NCBI RefSeq assembly: GCF_011759385.1
Contig: NZ_JAARLY010000003.1
Coordinates: 124,001-188,000, forward strand
Reading direction: 5' to 3'
From: Oleiagrimonas sp. C23AA
GTDB taxonomy: Bacteria > Pseudomonadota > Gammaproteobacteria > Xanthomonadales > Rhodanobacteraceae
Length of the DNA stretch: 64,000 bases
Each line of letters starts with the position of its first letter. The first letter of the stretch is position 1. The notes below the pieces were generated by a model. That model did no database searches and was not told the origin of the DNA. It worked only from the letters and a program-made list of their open reading frames with translations. Below are positions 33,436 to 41,989 of this stretch, piece by piece. The position numbers were made by a program, and so were the translations under genes.

Positions 33436-33933
33436 TCAGCGTGTCTTTTTTGCCGGGCCCTTGTCGGCCGCCGGCGCACCCTGCTGGCTGGACGCTGCGT
33501 CCAGGAAGCCGCGCTGCATCGACTTCCACATGTCCAGGTTGCGCTCGGTCAGCTCGTTGAGCATGCCCCACGGCCCCTGGCCCAGCATGGAGTTGAGCTG
33601 GGTGCGGAACTGCTGCTGCTGATCCATGAACACCTGCATGCTCTTTTCCAGGTACGGCGCCATCAGGCCCTGCAGCGAATCGCCGTAGAAACGGATGATC
33701 TGCGCCAGCAGCTGCGGCGAGAGCATGGGCTGTCCGTGCTCCTCGTGCTCGGCGATGATCTGCAGAAGGACCGACCGGGTCAGATCGTCACCGGACTTGG
33801 CATCACGAACCTCGAAGTTTTCGCCGTCCAATACAAGCTGACGGACCTCTTCCAGGGTGATGTAGCTGGAAATCTCGGTGTCGTACAACCGGCGGTTCGG
33901 ATACTTTTTGATGATTCGGGTTGCTTGTGCCAT
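33436..33933 (-). CDS. phaR: Polyhydroxyalkanoate synthesis repressor PhaR
   Basis: 165 aa. N-terminal PHB/PHA DNA-binding domain starting RIIKKYPNRRLYDTE, then the accumulation-regulator domain with a Q-rich helical stretch (VFMDQQQQFRTQLN). PhaR binds PHA granules and DNA and represses phasin and its own gene until polymer forms. ATG at 33933 is preferred over a TTG six bases upstream. Lies between the two phaB copies; no phaC or phaA in the window. Confidence 0.95.
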   Translation of the reverse strand: MAQATRIIKKYPNRRLYDTEISSYITLEEVRQLVLDGENFEVRDAKSGDDLTRSVLLQIIAEHEEHGQPMLSPQLLAQIIRFYGDSLQGLMAPYLEKSMQVFMDQQQQFRTQLNSMLGQGPWGMLNELTERNLDMWKSMQRGFLDAASSQQGAPAADKGPAKKTR

Positions 33934-33956
33934 GCGCAAAAGCTACCAGAACATAT

Positions 33957-33985
33957 TGCGCCGCACCAGCAAAATATGCGGCGCA
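33957..33985. promoter_or_regulatory. Candidate PhaR operator: perfect 9-bp inverted repeat
   Basis: TGCGCCGCA-N11-TGCGGCGCA, centred 38 bp upstream of the phaR start. PhaR proteins are known to bind TGC-rich dyads near their own gene; assignment here is by position and base content. Confidence 0.55.
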
Positions 33986-34043
33986 GCAATGATTGCCAGT
34001 CGAATTTGGCATGCATGCCACAAAGCGCATAACGGCGCGATAT

Positions 34044-34078
34044 TCAAAGGGGCGAAAAGCCGCTTTTCGCCCCTTTGA
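34044..34078 (-). terminator. Terminator of phaB copy 2
   Basis: 16-bp perfect stem (34044-34059 with 34063-34078, TCAAAGGGGCGAAAAG and its complement), 3-nt loop, 62 bp past the phaB2 stop. The stem's own T-rich flank replaces a separate T-run. Confidence 0.85.
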
Positions 34079-34140
34079 CGGTCAGCACGGTGAAACCCGT
34101 GCGCGGCATGGCGCTTCGGGCGGTAACGGTGGCCTGGCGG

Positions 34141-34881
34141 CTACCAGCCCATGTAATGGCCACCGTTGACCGACAGGTTGGCGCCGGTGATCCAGCAGGC
34201 TTGTTCGCCAACGAAGAAGTCCACCGCATGCGCAATTTCCTCCGGCTTACCCAGGCGTCCGATCGGAATTTGCGCGACGATCTTCTCGCGCACTTCTTCG
34301 GGCACCGCCATCACCATGTCGGTGGCCACGTAGCCGGGCGAGATGGTGTTCACGGTGATGCCGTGGCGGGCATTTTCCTGCGCCAGCGAAATGGTGAAGC
34401 CGTGCATGCCGGCCTTGGCCGCCGCGTAGTTGGCCTGGCCGTACTGACCCTTCTGCCCGTTGATGGAGCTGATCTGCACGATACGGCCCCACTTGCGCTT
34501 GCGCATGCCTTCGATCACCGGGCGGGTCACGTTGAAGCAGGCACTCAGGTTGGTGTTGATGACCTCGTTCCACTGCTCGTAGGTCATGCGGTGGAAGGTG
34601 GTGTCGCGGGTGATGCCGGCGTTGTTGATGAGAATGTCGACACTGCCGACGCGTTTCTCGATCTCGTCGATCATCGCCTGGCAGGACTTGGGATCGGCCA
34701 CGTCACCGTGCACCAGCTCGGCCGGCACCCCCTCCGAGGCCAGGCGCTCCTGCCAGGCGCGGGCACGATCCTCGCTGCGGTAGTTGCTGACCACGCGATG
34801 GCCGGCGGCATGAAGACGGCGGACGATGGCGGTACCGATGCCCCCGGTGCCACCGGTGACGAGTGCGATGCGCTGGGTCAT
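34141..34881 (-). CDS. phbB: Acetoacetyl-CoA reductase, copy 2 (PhaB)
   Basis: 246 aa, starting MTQRIALVTGGTGGIG, the near-universal PhaB N-terminus; NNAGITRDTTFHRM and SSINGQKGQYGQANYAAAKAGMHGF carry the catalytic residues, and it ends NGGHYMGW. NADPH-dependent acetoacetyl-CoA reduction for PHA synthesis. ATG at 34881 preferred over a TTG 30 bp upstream. It has its own terminator, so it is probably a separate transcript from phaR. Confidence 0.94.
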   Translation of the reverse strand: MTQRIALVTGGTGGIGTAIVRRLHAAGHRVVSNYRSEDRARAWQERLASEGVPAELVHGDVADPKSCQAMIDEIEKRVGSVDILINNAGITRDTTFHRMTYEQWNEVINTNLSACFNVTRPVIEGMRKRKWGRIVQISSINGQKGQYGQANYAAAKAGMHGFTISLAQENARHGITVNTISPGYVATDMVMAVPEEVREKIVAQIPIGRLGKPEEIAHAVDFFVGEQACWITGANLSVNGGHYMGW

Positions 34882-34982
34882 GAGCTGCGAACTCCTGGTC
34901 AGGGCGGTCAACGTCGTGACGGCTTCAATGGCCGCACGATGCGAGTCTACGCCACATCATGCCGCATCATGTTTGACCCTTG

Positions 34983-35882
34983 TCATGACGAAGACGCATG
35001 GCGCGGGACCGGTGCCAGCGTGGCGGCAAGACGCCGGTCGTTAGTGGGCAGGGCGCTGGCGTCAAAGTTCGCCACGGCTTGGGCCAGCAGCGTATCGACG
35101 CAGGCGGCAGGCTCCGGTACGGTCTGGCCAAGCAGGTGCAACGCGGTAACCAACTGCGTGTGCGGCGGTGCCTGTCCCAGCGCGTCGCCCTGGGATTTGG
35201 AGAGCTTTCGTCCGGTCGTATCGGTCAGCAGCGGCAGATGCAGGTAGCGCGGCGTGGGCAACGCCAGGCAGCGTTGCAGGAAGATCTGTCGCGCCGTCGA
35301 GTCCAGCAAGTCGCGGCCACGCACTACATCGGTGATGCCCTGCGCCGCGTCGTCGACCACGCAGGCCAGCTGGTAGGCCCAGAAGCCATCGGCGCGCTTG
35401 AGCACGAAATCGCCCACGGTCTGACGCAGGTCTTCGCGCTGAGGCCCTTGCAGGCGATCGACAAATTCCACCGTGACATCCGGTACGCGCAGTCGCCAGG
35501 CCGGTTGGCGCGAGCCATCACGCTGCCGCACGCAGTGGCCGTCTCTGTGAATGCCGCCGTGAGGAGCGAGATCGCTGCGGCTGCACCAGCACGGGAAGGC
35601 TAGATCCTTGGCGATCAACGTATCCAGCGCGGCCTGGTAGGCGGCGTGTCGTTGCGACTGGTACAGCACCGGGGCATCGGCGTGCAGGCCAAGCGCGCCG
35701 AGCGCTTGCAGGATGGCTGCCGCCGAACCGGGCGCTTCGCGAGGTGGGTCGATGTCCTCCACGCGCAGCAGCCAGGCGCCGCCCGCATGGCGCGCGTCCA
35801 GATAACTGGCCAGCGCGGCCAGCAGCGAGCCGGCGTGCAGGTGACCGGTAGGCGAAGGGGCGAAGCGTCCGCGGTAACTCAT
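34983..35882 (-). CDS. gluQ: Glutamyl-Q tRNA(Asp) synthetase
   Basis: 299 aa truncated GluRS lacking the anticodon-binding domain; attaches glutamate to queuosine in tRNA-Asp. HIGH-type motif PSPTGHLHAGSL (9-20) and KLSKS in GRKLSKSQGD; zinc-site Cys C98 and C100 with C117. Often linked to dksA, which is absent here. Divergent from htpX. Confidence 0.96.
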   Translation of the reverse strand: MSYRGRFAPSPTGHLHAGSLLAALASYLDARHAGGAWLLRVEDIDPPREAPGSAAAILQALGALGLHADAPVLYQSQRHAAYQAALDTLIAKDLAFPCWCSRSDLAPHGGIHRDGHCVRQRDGSRQPAWRLRVPDVTVEFVDRLQGPQREDLRQTVGDFVLKRADGFWAYQLACVVDDAAQGITDVVRGRDLLDSTARQIFLQRCLALPTPRYLHLPLLTDTTGRKLSKSQGDALGQAPPHTQLVTALHLLGQTVPEPAACVDTLLAQAVANFDASALPTNDRRLAATLAPVPRHASSS

Positions 35883-36038
35883 CGTTTCCTATAGTGCCAA
35901 AGCGGCACTTGAAAGTGCGCGCCGGCGTCCCGAAAACTCCGCTGCGCCGGCGTGGTCGTAAGAATGTGCGATCTTCGCGCTACCGGTGGGTTGTGCCCGT
36001 GCCGGGTTTGCCAATCGATTTACAGGAAATAAAAACTC

Positions 36039-36935
36039 ATGCGCCGCATCGTGCTGTTTGTTCTGACCAATCTTGCCGTTCTGGTGCTGCTGAGCATCGT
36101 CTGTCGTCTGTTCGGGATTGATGCCTGGGCGGCCAGCCGTGGCTATGGCGGCCTGGGTCCGTTGCTGGTGTTCGCCGCGGTGATCGGTTTCGGTGGCTCG
36201 CTGATTTCGCTGGCGATGAGCAAGTGGATGGCCAAGATGTCCACCGGCGCGCGCGTGATCGAGCAACCGTCCAATGAGGCCGAGCGCTGGCTGCTGGCGA
36301 CGGTGCGCGAGCACGCCACGCAGGCCGGCATCGGCATGCCGGAGGTGGCCATCTACGATGGTCCGGAGATGAACGCCTTTGCCACCGGTGCCAGCCGCAA
36401 CAAGGCGCTGGTGGCCGTCAGCACCGGTTTGCTGCACAACATGGATCGCGATCAGGTCTCTGCGGTGCTGGGTCACGAGGTGGGTCATGTGGCCAATGGC
36501 GACATGGTCACCATGGCGCTCCTGCAGGGCGTTTTGAATACCTTCGTGATCTTCCTGGCGCGCATCGTCGGGCGTATGGTCGACAGCTGGATCAGCGGCA
36601 GCCGCGACGACCGCGAGGGCGGCACTGGCTTGGGTTACTTCATCATCGTCATGGTGCTGGAGGTGATCTTCGGCCTGCTGGCGTCGATCGTGGTGATGGG
36701 CTTTTCGCGCTATCGCGAGTTTCGTGCCGACGCCGCCGGGGCGCGTCTGGCCGGGCGCGACAAGATGATCTCGGCGCTGCGCCGGCTGTCGGCCAGTTAC
36801 GGCGAGTCGACCCTGCCCAAGCAGATTCAGGCCTTTGGCATTTCCGGCCACCTGGCGCATGGCGCCAAGCGTCTTTTCATGAGCCATCCGCCGCTGGAAG
36901 AGCGCATCGCGCGCCTGGAGCGCGCCGGGGCTTGA
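36039..36935 (+). CDS. htpX: Membrane zinc metalloprotease HtpX
   Basis: 298 aa inner-membrane quality-control protease. Membrane helices at about 4-22, 38-58, 158-178 and 195-217; HEVGH zinc motif at 146-150 and the distal Glu in YREFRADAAGA. AGGAAA precedes the ATG. Followed by a terminator and then htpG, another stress gene. Confidence 0.97.
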   Translation: MRRIVLFVLTNLAVLVLLSIVCRLFGIDAWAASRGYGGLGPLLVFAAVIGFGGSLISLAMSKWMAKMSTGARVIEQPSNEAERWLLATVREHATQAGIGMPEVAIYDGPEMNAFATGASRNKALVAVSTGLLHNMDRDQVSAVLGHEVGHVANGDMVTMALLQGVLNTFVIFLARIVGRMVDSWISGSRDDREGGTGLGYFIIVMVLEVIFGLLASIVVMGFSRYREFRADAAGARLAGRDKMISALRRLSASYGESTLPKQIQAFGISGHLAHGAKRLFMSHPPLEERIARLERAGA

Positions 36936-36945
36936 GATTACATCG

Positions 36946-36975
36946 AGCGATAGCCATAAAGGGTTATCGCTTTTT
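36946..36975 (+). terminator. Intrinsic terminator between htpX and htpG
   Basis: 10-bp stem AGCGATAGCC/GGTTATCGCT (one G-U), 6-nt loop, then TTTT. It ends only 37 bp before the htpG ATG. Confidence 0.85.
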
Positions 36976-37011
36976 AATCCCTTTTCCAACGACATACGCA
37001 CACGACGAGCC

Positions 37012-38877
37012 ATGTCCACGACTGAAACCCGTAAATTCGAAGCCGAAGTCGCGCAGGTGCTGCACCTGGTGACCCATTCGCTGTACTCGCACAAGGAAAT
37101 CTTCCTGCGCGAGTTGATTTCCAACGCATCGGACGCCTGCGACAAGCTGCGCTTCGAGGCCATCGCCAAGCCCGAACTGCTGTCCGGCGATGCCGAACTG
37201 CACATTGACGTCAGCTGGGACCCGGAGGCGCGCACCATCAGCGTGTCCGACAACGGCATCGGCATGAGCCGCGATGAGGTCATCGCCAACATCGGCACTA
37301 TTGCCAGTTCCGGCACGCGCCGTTTCCTGGAGGCCATGAGTGGCGACCAGCAGGCCGACGCGCGCCTGATCGGCCAGTTCGGCGTCGGCTTCTATGCCGC
37401 CTTCGTGGTCGCCGACAAGGTCACCGTGCTGACCCGCCGCGCTGACGCGCCCACCGCCGAGGCGGTGAAGTGGGAAAGCGACGGCAAGGGCGAATACCTG
37501 CTCGAACAGATCGAGCGCGAGGCACGCGGTACCACCGTGGTGTTGCACATGAAGGCCGATGAGGATGAGTTCCTCAAGAACTGGCAGCTGCGCAGCCTGA
37601 TCCGCAAGTACTCCGAGCATGTGGCGTTCCCGATTCGCCTGCCCAAGGATGATGACGGCAAGCCCGGTGATGAGGTCGAGACCATCAACGCCGCCTCGGC
37701 GATGTGGACGCGCGCCAAGAGCGAGATCAGCGACGAGGAATACCAGGACTTCTACAAGGGCCTGGGTTCGGACTTCAACAATCCGCTGGCCTGGGCGCAC
37801 AACCGCGTCGAGGGCAGCCAGGCCTTCACCACGCTGCTGTACATCCCGGCGCAGGCGCCGTTCGACCTGATGGGCGCCAACCGCGATGAGCGCAAGGGCC
37901 TGAAGCTGTACATCAAGCGCGTCTTCATCATGGATGCGGCGCAGGAGCTGCTGCCGCCGTATCTGCGTTTCGTGCGCGGTGTGGTCGATGCCGATGATCT
38001 GCCGCTCAATGTCAGTCGCGAGATTCTGCAGCAGAATCGCCAAGTCGATCGCATCCGCGCCTCCATCGTCAAGCGCGTGCTGGACCTGCTGGAAAAGATG
38101 GCGCGCGACGAGCCGGAGAAGTTCGCCACCTTCTACTCGGCGTTCGGCAACGTGCTCAAGGAAGGCATTGTCGAGGACCCGTCCAACCGCGAGCGGATCG
38201 CCAAGCTGCTGCGTTTTGCCAGCACCGCCGGCGAGGGCGCCAAGCAGAACGTATCGCTGGATGACTACATCGGTCGCATGAAGGCCGGTCAGGAGGACAT
38301 CTGGCTGATCACCGGCGAAACCTACGCCGCCGCCGCCGGCAGCCCGCAGCTGGAAGCGCTGAAGGCCAAGGGCATCGAGGTGCTGCTGCTGTTCGACCGC
38401 ATCGACGAATGGATGCTGGGCAGCCTGAGCGAGTACGAAGGCAAGAAGTTGCGCAACGCCGCCAAGGGCGAGTTGCCGCTGGACGAGGCCGACAAGAAGA
38501 AGCAGGAGGAGGCCAGTGAGGCCGCCAAGCCGCTGCTCGAACGCATCAGGACATTGCTGGGTGACCGCGTGGCCGACGTGCGCGTGTCGGCGCGTCTGGT
38601 CGATTCACCTTCGTGTCTGGCCTTGGCCGATTTCGACATGGCGCCGCACCTGGCGCGCCTGCTGCGCGAGGCCGGCCACGACATGCCCGAGTCCAAGCCG
38701 ACGCTGGAGATCAACCCGCAGCACGCCTTGCTCAAACGCCTGGAAGGCGTGAGCGATGAAGCACAAGCAGCCGACCTGGCGGTGCTGCTGCTGGAGCAGG
38801 CCGAAGTGGCCGCCGGCGCCACACTGGACGACCCGGCCGCCTTCGTGCAGCGCATGAATCGGCTGCTTGCCGGCTAG
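37012..38877 (+). CDS. htpG: Molecular chaperone HtpG (Hsp90)
   Basis: 621 aa cytoplasmic Hsp90. GHKL ATPase domain: SNASDACDKLRFEA, SDNGIGM, IGTIASSGT and GQFGVGFYAAFVV; middle domain FDLMGANRDERKGLKLYIKRVFIMD; C-terminal dimer domain. Full family length. No clear Shine-Dalgarno before the ATG and no obvious sigma-32 boxes in the short gap after the htpX terminator. Confidence 0.97.
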   Translation: MSTTETRKFEAEVAQVLHLVTHSLYSHKEIFLRELISNASDACDKLRFEAIAKPELLSGDAELHIDVSWDPEARTISVSDNGIGMSRDEVIANIGTIASSGTRRFLEAMSGDQQADARLIGQFGVGFYAAFVVADKVTVLTRRADAPTAEAVKWESDGKGEYLLEQIEREARGTTVVLHMKADEDEFLKNWQLRSLIRKYSEHVAFPIRLPKDDDGKPGDEVETINAASAMWTRAKSEISDEEYQDFYKGLGSDFNNPLAWAHNRVEGSQAFTTLLYIPAQAPFDLMGANRDERKGLKLYIKRVFIMDAAQELLPPYLRFVRGVVDADDLPLNVSREILQQNRQVDRIRASIVKRVLDLLEKMARDEPEKFATFYSAFGNVLKEGIVEDPSNRERIAKLLRFASTAGEGAKQNVSLDDYIGRMKAGQEDIWLITGETYAAAAGSPQLEALKAKGIEVLLLFDRIDEWMLGSLSEYEGKKLRNAAKGELPLDEADKKKQEEASEAAKPLLERIRTLLGDRVADVRVSARLVDSPSCLALADFDMAPHLARLLREAGHDMPESKPTLEINPQHALLKRLEGVSDEAQAADLAVLLLEQAEVAAGATLDDPAAFVQRMNRLLAG

Positions 38878-38896
38878 TTGGAGTAGCGAACTGTCG

Positions 38897-38932
38897 CAAC
38901 AAAAAGCCCGCCACATGGCGGGCTTTTTGTTG
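38897..38932. terminator. Bidirectional terminator, htpG / pnuT
   Basis: 16-bp stem CAACAAAAAGCCCGCC/GGCGGGCTTTTTGTTG with loop ACAT, T-rich on both strands between convergent genes. Confidence 0.96.
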
Positions 38933-38986
38933 TCTTCCAATGGCATGACACCAGTGCCCCAGGGTGCCGACACAGGTCGGTATTTG

Positions 38987-39559
38987 TCATGCGCTCGCCA
39001 CTTCCTTTTGCACCGCCTTCTGCCAGGCGCGCAGCCCGATCACGGCCAGCACCACGAAACCGGCGTAGAGCGCGGCAGTGATCATGAGCTGTTTGTAGAT
39101 GTATTCGCCGACGTAAAGCGTGTCGAGCACAATCCACAGCCACCAGGCGGCGGTGTGGCGTCGGTCCTGCCACCACTGCGCGACCAGGCTGAAAGCGGTC
39201 AGCGCCGAGTCCAGCCAGGGCAGGGCCGCATCGGTCCATGTGTGCATGGTGTAGCCAAGACACAGCGCGCCGACGATACCTACAGCCACGTTGACCAGTG
39301 CGCGTGCGCGTGGAAGTGGGGCCACACGCACGCGGCCGTCATCGCCCAGGTTCTGCTTCCAGCGATACCAACCGTAGGCGATGAACAGGGCGAAGGCGAT
39401 CTGCAGCAAGGTGTCGGAATACAGCCGGGCGTCGATGAACACCCAGCCGTAAACCAGGCACGCGGCAAATCCCACCGGCCAGCTGAGCATGCGACGCTGT
39501 GCGGCCAGCCACACGCCCCATACGCTGAGGATGGCGCCAAGCAGTTCGATGCCGGTCAT
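38987..39559 (-). CDS. pnuT: PnuC-family transporter, probably thiamine (PnuT)
   Basis: 190 aa, about seven membrane helices, with the substrate-site motif WWLWIVLDTLYVGEYIY of the PnuC family (facilitated uptake of NMN, riboside or thiamine). Its ATG overlaps the receptor stop as TAATG, and the operon is headed by a TPP riboswitch, so thiamine is the likely substrate, not nicotinamide riboside. Sequence alone would only give PnuC. Confidence 0.88.
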   Translation of the reverse strand: MTGIELLGAILSVWGVWLAAQRRMLSWPVGFAACLVYGWVFIDARLYSDTLLQIAFALFIAYGWYRWKQNLGDDGRVRVAPLPRARALVNVAVGIVGALCLGYTMHTWTDAALPWLDSALTAFSLVAQWWQDRRHTAAWWLWIVLDTLYVGEYIYKQLMITAALYAGFVVLAVIGLRAWQKAVQKEVASA

Positions 39560-41739
39560 TACAGGTCGAACTTCACGGACAGGCGGGCCAGGCGCGGCTC
39601 GCTCGGGAACAGGAAGCGATCGCCGTAGGCGCTGCCGGTATCACGCCAGTAGAAGCGATTGAACAGGTTGCTGACCATCAGCCGCCACGCTGCGGCATGG
39701 CCGGCAATATGCGAGGACAGGCGCAGCCCGGCATCGAACACGTTGTAGGCGCCCACGCGTACGCTACCGTCGGGTAGCGCAGCCTTGGGCGCGCTGTAGC
39801 GCCAGGCGCCGAGCACGGCCAGCTGCGGTGCGAATGGCAGTGTGTAATCGGCATTGACCGAGGTACGCAGCGTCGGCACATTGGCCACCTGATGGCCTTC
39901 ATATGATGGCGTGCCGGTGTCTTCGGCGCGGGCGCGTATGTAGCTGGCGCTGGCCGCCACACGCAAGTGCGAGGTCAGCTGGCCGTGCGTACCCAGCTCC
40001 AGGCCCGTGTGCACTTCCTGCCCTGACTGCACGAAGCTGAAGCCTTCGGCGCTGTCGTCCGGCTGCGCGAACTGGTACGGCTGGCGAATGCGGTACAACG
40101 CGGCGGTCAGATCCAGGTGGTCACCCACCGCATACTTCACCCCGGCTTCAACCTGGCGCGAATGAATCGGCGGCATGATGACATTCGGGTTGGCAGTCCA
40201 GTACGGTGCTTCCTTGCCCAGCGACAAGCCTTCGCCGTAACTGAGGTACCCGGTGATGGCGGCGTTTGGCTGCCACAGCACGGCCGCCTGCGGCAGCGTC
40301 TTGGAAAGGCGCGTGGTGCGCTCAAGCACGCCGCTGTCGTCATAGGCGCGCTCGTTCAAACGCACGAAACGCGCACCCGCCAGTACCTGCCAGGTATCGC
40401 CCAGGTGCACGCGGTCCAGCGCAAAGGCGCTGCGCTGCCAGCTGGTCAGGCGCCGCGCCGAGGGGCCGGGCTGATTCGGAGACGGCGCGAAATACGGCGG
40501 ATCGGCCTGGTCGATATTGGCGGTGCCCACATAGTCGTAGACCTCCTGGCGCTGATCGACGGTGCGCCGGAACGCCTGCACGCCCAAGGTCAGGTCGTGG
40601 CTGATGCTGCCGGCGTCGATGTGACCGCGCACGGTGGCGCGCGCCTCGTCGTTGTTGCGGGTGTCGTCGGGGCTGCGGAAATCGTAGACATCGTAGGCAC
40701 CATCGGGGCCAAAGAAGTATCCCGGGGTGTCGCCGCTGGCGCAGGATGCGGCGTAGAAGCAGCCATACGGGTAGGCGACATTGTCATCGATGACGCTGCG
40801 GTTGTGGCCAGCAGCCAGCTTGACGCTCCAGTCCTGATTGACCGTGTAGGTGTAGCGCGCGCTCAGGTTGGTGGCGGCAATCGATACCGGTTGTTGCCAC
40901 GGCTCGAAGCCGAGCATCTTGGTACGACTGGCATGAGCGGGAATCTTGGTGCCGCCCAGCAGCTGGTAGCCGGAAGCATCGCGTTGCGCACTGGTCTGGT
41001 AGTTGCCATCCAGCTCAAGCAGGCTGGACGGGCTGATTTTCCAGTCGGCGGCCAGCGCATAGAAATTGCGCCGCCCGTCGGCATGCTGCACAAAGCTGTG
41101 CGTATCCTCATAGGCGGCATTGAAACGCAGGCCAAACGTCGGCGTCAGCCAGCCGCCCAGGTCCGCGGTGCCATAGCGCGAGCCATGCGAATCGGTGCCC
41201 AGCGTCACCGTGTGCACGTTGGCCGGACGCTTGCTGACGAAGTTGATCAGGCCGCCGGGAGCCACCACGCCTGCCTCGATGCCTGCCAGACCCTTGAGAA
41301 TTTCCACCTGCTGCTTGTCCTCCAGCGGCAGCATCTGCGCGCCGGCGATGGTCAGGTTGTTCTGGCGGAAACTGGTGGCGTAGTCCAGCGGAAAGCCGCG
41401 CACGCTGATGTCCTGGTAATAGCCGACCGCCGCGTAGTTGTCGCCCAGCGCGGCATCACCCTTGGCCAGTTCACTCAGCGAGCGCGGCTGGCGGTCATCG
41501 ATCTGGTCACGAGTGAACACCACCACCGAAGCCGGCGTGTCATGCAGCGCGCCGCCGCCGAAGCTGCCCAACTGGCTGCGGTCGGCATCGTAGCCGTCGG
41601 CGTGGTGGCCGGTGACGCGCACGGTGGAAAGATGCGTGGCGTGCTGCGCATCGGCATCGGAGGCCGTGTCCTGGGCATGCGCTGTGGTGCCGACGGCGGC
41701 CAGGCTCAGGGCCAGATACAGAGAAGTGCGATGGGGCAT
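39559..41739 (-). CDS. TonB-dependent receptor under TPP riboswitch, probable thiamine receptor
   Basis: 726 aa from the ATG at 41739, which opens a clear signal peptide (MPHRTSLYLALSLAAVGTTAHAQ region, cleaved near residue 23). Plug domain with SVVVFTRDQIDDRQPRS and QQVEILKGLAGIEAGV; barrel ending RLSVKFDL. It looks like siderophore receptors, but the riboswitch and pnuT point to thiamine or a precursor. A GTG at 41829 with GGAGG only 3 bp away would add 30 residues; judged less likely. Confidence 0.9.
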   Translation of the reverse strand: MPHRTSLYLALSLAAVGTTAHAQDTASDADAQHATHLSTVRVTGHHADGYDADRSQLGSFGGGALHDTPASVVVFTRDQIDDRQPRSLSELAKGDAALGDNYAAVGYYQDISVRGFPLDYATSFRQNNLTIAGAQMLPLEDKQQVEILKGLAGIEAGVVAPGGLINFVSKRPANVHTVTLGTDSHGSRYGTADLGGWLTPTFGLRFNAAYEDTHSFVQHADGRRNFYALAADWKISPSSLLELDGNYQTSAQRDASGYQLLGGTKIPAHASRTKMLGFEPWQQPVSIAATNLSARYTYTVNQDWSVKLAAGHNRSVIDDNVAYPYGCFYAASCASGDTPGYFFGPDGAYDVYDFRSPDDTRNNDEARATVRGHIDAGSISHDLTLGVQAFRRTVDQRQEVYDYVGTANIDQADPPYFAPSPNQPGPSARRLTSWQRSAFALDRVHLGDTWQVLAGARFVRLNERAYDDSGVLERTTRLSKTLPQAAVLWQPNAAITGYLSYGEGLSLGKEAPYWTANPNVIMPPIHSRQVEAGVKYAVGDHLDLTAALYRIRQPYQFAQPDDSAEGFSFVQSGQEVHTGLELGTHGQLTSHLRVAASASYIRARAEDTGTPSYEGHQVANVPTLRTSVNADYTLPFAPQLAVLGAWRYSAPKAALPDGSVRVGAYNVFDAGLRLSSHIAGHAAAWRLMVSNLFNRFYWRDTGSAYGDRFLFPSEPRLARLSVKFDL

Positions 41740-41850
41740 GGCGGGTCTCGTTCGATTCGTGTCGTGTGTATAGGTCACGAAGCGACGGCCAGCCACGCGG
41801 AAGGGCACTCGTGCATGAATTTGATGCACGGACCTCCGCCAGGCTTGAAG

Positions 41851-41934
41851 TCAAAGCTCCCTACGCCGGTGCAAACCGGATCAGGTTCCAAGGGACTCTC
41901 TCAGCCCGGCCGCAGCCAGGCACCCCCGCTTCTT
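41851..41934 (-). promoter_or_regulatory. TPP (THI-box) riboswitch
   Basis: On the minus strand in order: GGGGGTGCC, GGCTGAGAGAG, CCTTGGAACCTGATC, GGTTTGCACCGGCGTAGGGA. These are the conserved THI-box elements. P1 closes with AAGC (41928-41931) and GCTT (41854-41857). Downstream, a perfect 7-bp hairpin at 41810-41830 and a GGAGG at 41833-41837 are candidates for the expression platform. Thiamine pyrophosphate binding should shut off the receptor-pnuT operon. Confidence 0.97.
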
Positions 41935-41989
41935 GATGGGCGGCATTGTAAGCACGTTTGGTGTGCTTCGCCCAGCCCCTTGATGCCAC

